In this document: positions 1 to 5,157 of the stretch, in pieces
How positions within the stretch are numbered: position 1 is the first letter of the stretch
Layout of the letters: each line of letters starts with the position of its first letter
From: Pirellulaceae bacterium
GTDB lineage: Bacteria > Planctomycetota > Planctomycetia > Pirellulales > Pirellulaceae
NCBI GenBank assembly: GCA_022448645.1
Contig: JAKVBZ010000016.1
Span: forward strand, 69,026-74,182
Direction: 5' to 3'
DNA length: 5,157 bases
Position numbers and translations under genes: made by a program
Notes under the pieces: model-generated
Seen by the model: the letters and a program-made list of their open reading frames with translations, nothing else
The model's database searches: none
Told to the model about the DNA's origin: nothing

Positions 1-553
1 TCCCACGCAAGCCAGTGCAAGCGCATTGGCTAGTCTCCACATATCTGACCCCCCCTAAACATCCCGCGGAAAACCCATCCCATGTAGCTATGAGATCGTT
101 TAGCACTCCGTGGTTTGACCACCCGATTCGTTCAGGCTGTCGGTACGATGCGACCTCACCAACTCACGAGTTGATACCCAACGGATTCTCCGCGAGGTCA
201 TCGCTTGAATTTAGTGAGATCACGTCCTAACGATAACGTCGTCCATTCGCGACGCACCGGTTGAACGTTTTCTACGGTCTTTTCGGTTTAGGTAGAGTTC
301 AGCATATCTTTATTTCACGCCGCTAGCTGTCTGGGGTCGCGAAACTGTAACGAAATAACGGAGGCTTACAAAACGGATTTCGAGGTGATAGCGGCGGCGG
401 TACCGGTCGGCTTTAAATCTGGAAAAGATGATACAACCCAGACCTAGCGAAGGTAATCGGTCCAGATTACGTGCGATTGATGACGGTTCAATGCTTGTTT
501 CGGTGCTGTTTGCACAGAGGTATCGTACTTTTACCTTATGGAGGAGAGTATTT
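1..553. other. Gene-poor leader region upstream of the acidic membrane protein gene
   Basis: I see no supported gene here. The one short plus-strand reading frame (15-230) has no Shine-Dalgarno sequence, and its translation resembles no family I know. The region holds some inverted repeats: a CAACTC/GAGTTG pair at 160-173, enclosed by GATG-(CG)-ACCTC at 147-157 and its complement GAGGTCATC at 194-202. I found no convincing -35/-10 pair for the gene starting at 554. TTGAAC at 261-266 lacks a partner -10 at normal spacing, and TAGAGT at 293-298 lacks a good -35. The stretch 428-553 is an in-frame extension of the downstream gene and would be coding only if the ATG at 428 were used. The stretch may contain a promoter and a long 5' leader, but nothing more can be claimed. 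Confidence 0.5.
540..546 (+). promoter_or_regulatory. Shine-Dalgarno sequence supporting a GTG start at 554
   Basis: GGAGGAG is a near-perfect anti-16S match and ends 7 nt before the GTG at 554-556. By contrast, the upstream in-frame ATG at 428 has only GGAAAAG directly against it, and the in-frame ATG at 491 has nothing. This site decides the start of the plus-strand gene. Confidence 0.75.
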
Positions 554-2308
554 GTGGCGGTATACATTATTCTGATTGGTGTCCTCAATTTGATGTTGGG
601 CATTGCTGTTGCTTGCTGGTTTGAACGCCGACAGCAAGGCCCCCTGTGGTGTCAGCCAGCAGTTAAGCTAGGCGGCCCTCTACAGCGTAAGAACGTTGTC
701 GACGCTAGGGACAAACGCTATGCGCTCCCCACAGAAACAAGTTGTCTTGGCGACAAGTCCTCTTCGAGATTAGAAAATGACCCAGTGCGGACAGCGATCT
801 CAGTGGACGGGCAAATACCTAAGAGCGTCAAGTCGACCGACAAACCAAACCAAGCCTATCCGGTACCAGTATTAGAGGTGCCTACTTCACAGACTGCTTC
901 CGTCACCGCTTTGTCAGGTGCTCAAGATGTATCTGAGGACGAGAATGGTAATCCTTTTGTAAACTCCGACTCGACTGTTGTTGGAGTAAGCCCCGCAGAC
1001 TTGCCGCCCGCTAGCGTGGAAGCTTGCCAAAGTTTAGAGAACTTGCCAGATGTTGGTTCTGTTTTGAATGCGGCGTTGCAAGACGAAGAAGGCATATTGT
1101 TTGGTCAGGAAAGTGATGCCGAATGTGTTGGTGACGATGAACTCGCCGTCTTCCTGGAGGACGATCCATGCGAGGTACCTAACGAATTGGAAGTCTTGCT
1201 GGTCGGTGACGATGAACACATTCTGTCTTACGAACCAGCAGCTGGCGACGATAGGGCAGCTGCGTCACACCTGGCAGAGGCCAACGCACTGGACAAAAGC
1301 GTGGATGAGGAACCACTCTCCAAGGGTCTGGAAGCCGTCACTACCACCGATAGCGCCACCAACACCGACCTCGACCAAAACGATCCTAATGTACTGGAAG
1401 TGTTTGGGGCGGACGAAGGCGACGAAAATGAGCCTACGGATTGTGTGTTCCAGGACGACTGGGTTACCGCCTTAGGCGATGGCGTACCAGTTGTAGATGA
1501 AACGATGCCCCCAGGCTGTGTTCCCACCGCATCCGAAAAAGCGTCATTCAGTGAGGACCGCGGTGAATATGATGAAATTGAATTCATGGATGAGGGTGCT
1601 GACGTGACCTTTGTTGACGACGAATCGTCTGCCGACGCGCAACTTGAAGGTATTATCACCGCGTTAGGCGAAGCCTGTGCGCTGGTTAAGACGCCTGATG
1701 AAGCAACAACACAGGATGCAGCGACAGGACTCGGTGATGTCTGGGAGGACGAGATGACATTGGATGAGGACGTATGCGACGCGCTGCTTCATGGTGACCG
1801 TTCTTTCTCATCAGACGGCGATTTAAATACTGGGGCACAAGAACCGCTCGATCCCGAAGACATCGGCATGGCGTTTTCTGAGGGATTGAGACAGGAATAT
1901 GCGGAGAACCTGGAGCGTTTAAAGACTTATCTATTGGGCTTTGAGAAGCGTCGTGAGGAATCCATACGTGAGCCGGATGAGCTTTGGGGCGAGTATGTAA
2001 AAGCATTCGACAAAACTATCAGTTCTTGGATTAAGTTGCAGTCTTCTTCAGTTTTCGAAATGGAAGAGATTGTCGAAGAATTTGGTAATGTTGGTTCCGA
2101 GATAAAACTTGTCAAACAGACGTCGCAAGAACTAACAGTACAGCTCGGTAGCCTTTCTTTTGCCCTGACATACGTAGTTCTTAATCCCGGTGAGCGTTTG
2201 AATGGGGAGATGTTTTCTGGGCAGTGTGAGCGGATTCTCAAGCTGATTAACGAGCGTCTTGACCTCATTGATGTAGCCAACGAGAAGAGGGCGCACAATA
2301 ACTCATAG
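554..2308 (+). CDS. Uncharacterised membrane-anchored, highly acidic protein
   Basis: I do not recognise this protein. From the GTG start it has about 584 residues and ends in TAG. Residues 2-23 form one hydrophobic helix (VAVYIILIGVLNLMLGIAV...) followed at once by FERR. The positive-inside rule then predicts an outside N-terminus, a single membrane span and a cytoplasmic body. Residues about 60-430 are low-complexity and rich in Asp, Glu, Ser, Thr and Pro, with scattered single cysteines. Residues 98-233 contain no Lys or Arg at all. Short motifs recur, for example VGDDE twice, 25 codons apart. Residues about 435-584 look like a compact, mostly helical domain with mixed charge (EGLRQEYAENLERLKTYLLG; later CERILKLINERLDLIDVANE). 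The layout of anchor, acidic linker and helical head recalls scaffold or adaptor proteins, but that is architecture only and no function is claimed. The ATG at 428 would add 42 Arg-rich residues and is less likely. The gene is convergent with prmC, and no operon partner is visible. Confidence 0.85.
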   Translation: MAVYIILIGVLNLMLGIAVACWFERRQQGPLWCQPAVKLGGPLQRKNVVDARDKRYALPTETSCLGDKSSSRLENDPVRTAISVDGQIPKSVKSTDKPNQAYPVPVLEVPTSQTASVTALSGAQDVSEDENGNPFVNSDSTVVGVSPADLPPASVEACQSLENLPDVGSVLNAALQDEEGILFGQESDAECVGDDELAVFLEDDPCEVPNELEVLLVGDDEHILSYEPAAGDDRAAASHLAEANALDKSVDEEPLSKGLEAVTTTDSATNTDLDQNDPNVLEVFGADEGDENEPTDCVFQDDWVTALGDGVPVVDETMPPGCVPTASEKASFSEDRGEYDEIEFMDEGADVTFVDDESSADAQLEGIITALGEACALVKTPDEATTQDAATGLGDVWEDEMTLDEDVCDALLHGDRSFSSDGDLNTGAQEPLDPEDIGMAFSEGLRQEYAENLERLKTYLLGFEKRREESIREPDELWGEYVKAFDKTISSWIKLQSSSVFEMEEIVEEFGNVGSEIKLVKQTSQELTVQLGSLSFALTYVVLNPGERLNGEMFSGQCERILKLINERLDLIDVANEKRAHNNS

Positions 2309-2377
2309 GATCGCATAAGAGAGGCCCGTGAGATCGCCTAGGGATCAGTCGTCAGGATGTATTCCCGACGAACAGAG

Positions 2378-2403
2378 TCGAATCCTTCATTTGAGGGATT
2401 CGA
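2378..2403. terminator. Hairpin in the convergent gap, possible bidirectional terminator
   Basis: TCGAATCCTTC (2378-2388) and GAGGGATTCGA (2393-2403) form an 11-bp stem around the 4-nt loop ATTT. One pair is T-G, a wobble in the plus-strand RNA and an A-C mismatch in the minus-strand RNA. The hairpin lies 69 nt after the stop of the plus-strand gene and 26 nt beyond the end of prmC, where a shared 3' structure is expected. No T-run follows on either strand, so it is not a classic intrinsic terminator. It could instead stabilise 3' ends or act together with Rho. Confidence 0.45.
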
Positions 2404-2429
2404 TGAATTGCTCACCAAGAGTTGAAATG

Positions 2430-3308
2430 CTATTGGTCTCGCCATTGCGCGGCGACCACTCTGGGATAGTGAGCGAGATCCTCGATAATCCGGATGGAAT
2501 TCCAGCCGGAGGTGGATGTGAATAGGCTCTTCACCGGTTCGAGGATCATGGGACTGATCTCCATGATCAGCCAACCTCCTGCGCGGAGGTGTTGAGGAGA
2601 TTGCTGAATGATTTTGGAAATGACTTCAGTGCCAGTTGTTCCAGCGACCAAGGCGAGTCGTGGTTCGTAGTTTCGTACGTCCGTAGCTAAATCTTTCCAT
2701 TCCGACTCGCTAACGTAGGGCGGATTGCTGACGATAAAATCCCACTGCTTGTCTCTCTCAACAGAGGTCAGTAGATCGCTCTCGACAAATTCAACACGGT
2801 CTTGCACGCCATGAGATGTTGCATTGGTTTGAGCCACTTCCAACGCTGCTGTTGAGATGTCAATCGCGGTGATCCTGCATTCTGGAATGTGCAACGCGGT
2901 GCACACGGCGAGGATACCGCTTCCCGTTCCCACATCCGCGATTTCCAGCGGCCCACGATTGACCTGTTTTACTAAATCGAGAAGCTCGACCAGAACGAAT
3001 TCCGTTTCCGGGCGTGGAATGAGTACATCTGTGTTGACACGAAAGTCGTGTGAATAGAATTCGCGTCGGCCCACCAGGTAAGCGACTGGCATGCCTTGGG
3101 CACGCCGGCTTACCAGTTCGCGATACGCCACACGAGTTTTTTCGTCAGCCTGGTCGTTGTAGGCCGTATAGAGGTCAATCCGTTGGCAGCCGTTGGCTTC
3201 TGCCAGAAGAACTTCTGCGTCCAAACGAGGTGTATCGACCCCGTGTTTTTGCAGGTATTCGGTCGTCCATGCGAGTAGACTGCCAATCGTCCACGATTCG
3301 TCCGTCAA
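2430..3308 (-). CDS. prmC: Peptide chain release factor N5-glutamine methyltransferase
   Basis: PrmC (HemK) uses S-adenosylmethionine to methylate the side-chain amide of the glutamine in the GGQ motif of release factors, which speeds peptide release. It acts in the cytoplasm. The 292-residue product is slightly longer than E. coli PrmC. Residues 6-75 are the helical release-factor-binding domain (WTIGSLLAW...[12 protein letters not shown]). PRPETE follows at 99-104, the SAM-binding loop [11 protein letters not shown] at 125-135, the acidic residue of motif II in TAID at 147-150, the catalytic NPPY at 195-198, and YEPRLAL at 214-220. The end DLAHYPRVV at 277-285 matches the family's C-terminal signature, although EISPM at 250-254 departs from the more usual EIG. 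The start is TTG: the conserved N-terminal domain begins right after it and the next Met is residue 73. The TTG overlaps the prfA stop as TTGA, with a strong Shine-Dalgarno sequence inside prfA. This predicts translational coupling to its own substrate. Confidence 0.97.
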   Translation of the reverse strand: MTDESWTIGSLLAWTTEYLQKHGVDTPRLDAEVLLAEANGCQRIDLYTAYNDQADEKTRVAYRELVSRRAQGMPVAYLVGRREFYSHDFRVNTDVLIPRPETEFVLVELLDLVKQVNRGPLEIADVGTGSGILAVCTALHIPECRITAIDISTAALEVAQTNATSHGVQDRVEFVESDLLTSVERDKQWDFIVSNPPYVSESEWKDLATDVRNYEPRLALVAGTTGTEVISKIIQQSPQHLRAGGWLIMEISPMILEPVKSLFTSTSGWNSIRIIEDLAHYPRVVAAQWRDQ

Positions 3309-4378
3309 TCGAGTCCTCCCATTGACTGGCGTAGGCTTTCTCGATCGTGATCAATCAGGGCGTCGGTAATGGGGTGCAAGCTGCCGGCCAAGATTTGATC
3401 GAGCTTATACAGTGTCAAATTCACACTATGGTGGGTCACCCTGTTTTCGGGAAAGTTATAGGTGCGAATGCGTTGACTCCGGTCACCCGAACCCACCATT
3501 TGTTTACGTTCGCTGTCTCGCTTTTCTTGTTCTTGACGTTGTTTATGGTCATAGATCCGTGACTTAAGGACTCGGATGGCTTTGGCCAGGTTTTTGTGTT
3601 GGCTCTTTTCATCTTGTATGGCAGCGACGATACCTGTTTCATGATGTGTCAGACGTACGGCCGAAGCTGTTTTGTTGACGTGTTGGCCACCGGGCCCGCT
3701 GGCGTGATAAATGTCTTTGCGGTAGTCGTCAGATTTCAACTCGACTTCGACATCTTCTGGTTCAGGTAAGACCGCCACAGTTGCCGCTGAAGTATGGATG
3801 CGACCTTTAGCTTCGGTTTCCGGAACTCGTTGTACGCGATGCCCACCACTTTCATAACGGAGTTCTCGGAAGACACCTTCGCCCGAAAATGCTAGTGTGA
3901 CTTCTTTAAAGCCGCCCAGTTCTGTGTGGCTTACTCCGAGAGTCTCGACTTTCCATTTTTTGGTTTCGGCATATCGCGAATACATTTCGTACAAATCACG
4001 GGCGAAAAGAGCCGCTTCGTCTCCTCCGGCGCCAGCGCGGATCTCCATGACGCATCGTGTTCGGTGAGCGTCTTGGCCGCCGACGGTCATTTCGAGTAAG
4101 TCTTCCCATATTTTTTCACGATCGTTCTTCAATTCAGGGATTTCTTGTTCTGCCAGCTCACGCATCTCCGAGTCGTCTCCTTCCATCATCTCTTGAGCTT
4201 CCTGGATTTGCTGGCTGGTTTCCTTGAATTGGCGATAGCTGTTAGCTAACCGCTGTAACGACCCGTGTTCACGAGCCACCGCCGCTATGCGGTTGGAATT
4301 CGACAAGACCGCCGGGTCTGACATCTGCCGTTCCAATTCATTGAAACGAGTCAGTTTTTCTTCAAGCAATTCTCGCAT
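3305..4378 (-). CDS. prfA: Peptide chain release factor 1 (RF1)
   Basis: RF1 recognises UAA and UAG in the ribosomal A site and triggers hydrolysis of peptidyl-tRNA. The 357-residue product has the normal bacterial RF1 length. Residues 1-100 are the helical domain 1 ([20 protein letters not shown]...). The superdomain begins near [16 protein letters not shown] (111-126). The tripeptide PET at 186-188 inside [19 protein letters not shown] is the RF1-type PxT anticodon-like motif, which rules out RF2 (SPF). The catalytic GGQ is at 230-232 in [19 protein letters not shown], and SQHKN follows at 259-263. The ATG at 4378 is chosen because it begins the conserved N-terminus and has AAGGTG 8 nt upstream. 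A longer frame back to a TTG at 4468 adds 30 unconserved residues. Oddity: the strongly conserved RVTDHR segment reads RVTHHS here (313-318). The gene lies 230 bp after rpmE and overlaps prmC by 4 nt. Confidence 0.98.
   Translation of the reverse strand: MRELLEEKLTRFNELERQMSDPAVLSNSNRIAAVAREHGSLQRLANSYRQFKETSQQIQEAQEMMEGDDSEMRELAEQEIPELKNDREKIWEDLLEMTVGGQDAHRTRCVMEIRAGAGGDEAALFARDLYEMYSRYAETKKWKVETLGVSHTELGGFKEVTLAFSGEGVFRELRYESGGHRVQRVPETEAKGRIHTSAATVAVLPEPEDVEVELKSDDYRKDIYHASGPGGQHVNKTASAVRLTHHETGIVAAIQDEKSQHKNLAKAIRVLKSRIYDHKQRQEQEKRDSERKQMVGSGDRSQRIRTYNFPENRVTHHSVNLTLYKLDQILAGSLHPITDALIDHDRESLRQSMGGLD
3315..3320 (-). promoter_or_regulatory. Shine-Dalgarno for the TTG start of prmC, inside prfA
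   Basis: On the minus strand GGGAGG ends 6 nt before the TTG at 3308-3306. It lies within the codons for Met-Gly-Gly near the C-terminus of prfA. Its strength compensates for the weak start codon and supports both the TTG start and reinitiation by ribosomes finishing prfA. Confidence 0.8.
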
Positions 4379-4386
4379 GCTGATAG

Positions 4387-4392
4387 CACCTT
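4387..4392 (-). promoter_or_regulatory. Shine-Dalgarno for prfA
   Basis: On the minus strand AAGGTG lies 8 nt before the ATG at 4378-4376. It favours this start over the upstream in-frame TTG at 4468, which sits in a hairpin. Confidence 0.7.
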
Positions 4393-4450
4393 GTTGGCAA
4401 GAGTAGATTCCATCCCAAAAATGGTACCAGTTCCGCGCCGAAGAGGATCC

Positions 4451-4468
4451 TTGTGTCGGGTGACACAA
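4451..4468 (-). promoter_or_regulatory. Perfect inverted repeat in the prfA leader
   Basis: TTGTGTC (4451-4457) and GACACAA (4462-4468) are perfect reverse complements around a 4-nt loop, giving a 7-bp stem 72 nt upstream of the prfA ATG. On the minus strand the loop is ACCC and no T-run follows, so it is not an intrinsic terminator. It could be an operator half-site pair, an mRNA leader hairpin or a processing site between rpmE and prfA. The role is unknown. Confidence 0.4.
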
Positions 4469-4608
4469 TCGTATGCGACGATGCAGCTCTCCACCGGATT
4501 TAATTTTCCAGTGTTAAAAAAATGGTCACGGGATTCGGCAGGGCCACGCGAAACGTCCATTCCACATCGATGCGCTGGTGGCGAAGACAGACCGAGGTAC
4601 AGGTCCTG

Positions 4609-4869
4609 CTAAGATTCGGGTTTGGCTGGAGCCTTCTTTTTCTTCTTGCCCTGTTGCAAACTGGTGTAGCCACTCTTAGCGAATTTGTTCTTGAATTTCT
4701 CGATGCGTCCAGCGCTGTCCACATACTTAAGCTTGCCAGTGTAGAAAGGATGGCACTCGTTACAAATGTCAACCTTCAGCTCTTTTTGCGTACTCCGTGT
4801 TGTAAAGGAATTCCCACAACCGCAGCGAACTGTCGTTTCAAAATACTTGGGATGGATGTCTTTTTGCAT
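4609..4869 (-). CDS. rpmE: 50S ribosomal protein L31, zinc-binding type
   Basis: L31 is a small protein of the large subunit that helps bridge the 50S central protuberance to the 30S head. The 86-residue product begins [20 protein letters not shown], the standard bacterial L31 N-terminus. Cys16, Cys18, Cys36 and Cys39 (CGC...[11 protein letters not shown]) form the zinc site of the C+ type, as opposed to the zinc-free paralog RpmE2. HPFYTGK at 40-46 and the following [12 protein letters not shown] are further family signatures. The tail, [13 protein letters not shown] at 74-86, extends past the core as a basic, Pro/Ala-containing extension, which likely contacts rRNA. The Shine-Dalgarno sequence is weak (GAGTG, 5 nt before the ATG), but the start is fixed by conservation. 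It is first in the minus-strand cluster, with a good promoter about 70 bp upstream. Confidence 0.98.
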   Translation of the reverse strand: MQKDIHPKYFETTVRCGCGNSFTTRSTQKELKVDICNECHPFYTGKLKYVDSAGRIEKFKNKFAKSGYTSLQQGKKKKKAPAKPES

Positions 4870-4938
4870 GACGGCACTCGCGGGTGGATAGAAATTCTGG
4901 GCTCACGAAGGGAAAGTAAATTCAACAGTTAATGTGCT

Positions 4939-4968
4939 AATATATGTCAATTGACCTCAATCTGGCAA
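4939..4968 (-). promoter_or_regulatory. Sigma-70-like promoter for rpmE
   Basis: On the minus strand TTGCCA (4968-4963) and TATATT (4944-4939) each match consensus at five of six positions and are 18 bp apart. Transcription would start near 4932, leaving a leader of about 60 nt before the rpmE ATG at 4869. The spacer contains the perfect palindrome GTCAATTGAC (4946-4955), a possible operator. A TTGACA at 4950-4945 on the same strand is an alternative -35, but it has no good -10 at normal spacing. Confidence 0.65.
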
Positions 4969-5090
4969 GGGCTGCTGTGGCGAGAATCATGGCTTTGGGT
5001 TCTCAGCCACCGGGAATTTATCCCTCGTCAATTTGGTGTGTTAGCACCCGGCGACCCGCCCCGCTCCCAGAATTCTATCGCAGGACCGAT

Positions 5091-5099
5091 TGCTATAAT
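5091..5099 (+). promoter_or_regulatory. Extended -10 promoter firing rightward out of the window
   Basis: TGCTATAAT is a perfect extended -10 element (TG-N-TATAAT). No good -35 lies 16-18 bp upstream, which is tolerated by extended -10 promoters. The start would fall near 5106. No gene begins before the window ends at 5157, so the target lies outside. Confidence 0.5.
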
Positions 5100-5121
5100 T
5101 GGGCAAAATTTAACAGGATCT

Positions 5122-5138
5122 TCAATCCTTGGGATTGA
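5122..5138 (+). other. Small hairpin downstream of the rightward promoter
   Basis: TCAATCC (5122-5128) and GGATTGA (5132-5138) form a perfect 7-bp stem with a TTG loop, followed by CTCTTTTC. It would lie within the first 35 nt of the transcript from the 5091-5099 promoter. It could be a leader hairpin or weak early attenuator, but the T-run is short and interrupted. Confidence 0.35.
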
Positions 5139-5157
5139 CTCTTTTCAGGGTGAAATT

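Larger units (their letters stand above)
4379..4608 (-). other. rpmE-prfA intergenic gap
   Basis: This 230-bp gap lies between two genes often co-transcribed. It holds the prfA Shine-Dalgarno sequence, the 4451-4468 inverted repeat, and a run of seven A at 4516-4522 (T on the minus strand) without a proper stem before it. I found no good -35/-10 pair for a separate prfA promoter. Read-through from rpmE is the simpler reading, though the gap is long enough for an independent promoter. Confidence 0.5.

Noticed and set aside
15..230. 71-residue plus-strand reading frame
   Set aside because: It has no Shine-Dalgarno sequence and no recognisable motif, its composition does not look like a protein, and there is no neighbour to form an operon with.
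1228..1659. 143-residue Ser-rich antisense reading frame
   Set aside because: It is opposite the Asp/Glu codons of the acidic linker, which read as Ser/Val/Ile-rich sequence in reverse, and it has no start signals.
4379..4468. 30-residue N-terminal extension of RF1 from a TTG
   Set aside because: RF1 family conservation begins at the ATG at 4378, which has its own Shine-Dalgarno sequence. The extension is unlike RF1, and its TTG lies in a hairpin arm.
4516..4522. Run of seven T on the minus strand as a terminator after rpmE
   Set aside because: The sequence before it (GACCA and TGGCC arms) forms only about three pairs with a mismatch on the minus strand, so there is no real stem.
4522..4932. 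136-residue plus-strand reading frame
   Set aside because: It runs antisense across the whole of rpmE, which is certain, and is a shadow of that gene's codon usage.
4945..4950. Perfect TTGACA on the minus strand as the rpmE -35
   Set aside because: The hexamer 17 bp downstream is TGTTGA, a poor -10. The TTGCCA/TATATT pair fits far better.
4944..5138. 64-residue plus-strand reading frame upstream of rpmE
   Set aside because: No Shine-Dalgarno sequence and no family resemblance. It overlaps the likely rpmE promoter and the extended -10 element at 5091-5099.

Overview
The window looks like ordinary bacterial chromosome, roughly half GC, with three well-conserved translation genes on the minus strand facing one large uncharacterised gene on the plus strand. 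The overall style suggests a planctomycete (Pirellulales-like): generous intergenic gaps, an rpmE-prfA-prmC cluster, and a long acidic protein that starts with a short 'Y-I-I-L-I-G-V-L-N-L' type membrane anchor. This assignment is a tentative impression from protein style. No marker in the window proves it.

Layout. Positions 1-553 hold no convincing gene, only a possible folded region. A plus-strand gene (best start GTG at 554, stop at 2308) encodes a predicted single-pass membrane protein of about 584 residues, with a long, very acidic, low-complexity middle and a helical C-terminal domain. I do not recognise it. A 121-bp convergent gap (2309-2429) contains a strong hairpin (2378-2403) that may end transcription or protect 3' ends from both sides.

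The minus strand then reads rpmE (4869-4609), a 230-bp gap, prfA (4378-3305), and prmC (3308-2430), which overlaps prfA by 4 nt. The order is a known bacterial arrangement and makes functional sense. L31 is a zinc-ribbon ribosomal protein, RF1 terminates translation at UAA/UAG, and PrmC methylates the glutamine of the RF1 GGQ motif. PrmC starts at TTG with a strong Shine-Dalgarno sequence placed inside the last codons of prfA, so the enzyme and its substrate are probably translationally coupled. A good sigma-70-like promoter (TTGCCA, 18 bp, TATATT) lies upstream of rpmE, with a perfect 10-bp palindrome in its spacer. A separate extended -10 promoter (TGCTATAAT) near the right edge points rightward to a gene outside the window.

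I see no mobile element, CRISPR array, tRNA, rRNA or defence system. The most interesting item is the uncharacterised acidic membrane-anchored protein. Other points of interest are its probably misplaced start, a divergent motif in RF1, and several small hairpins in non-coding stretches.
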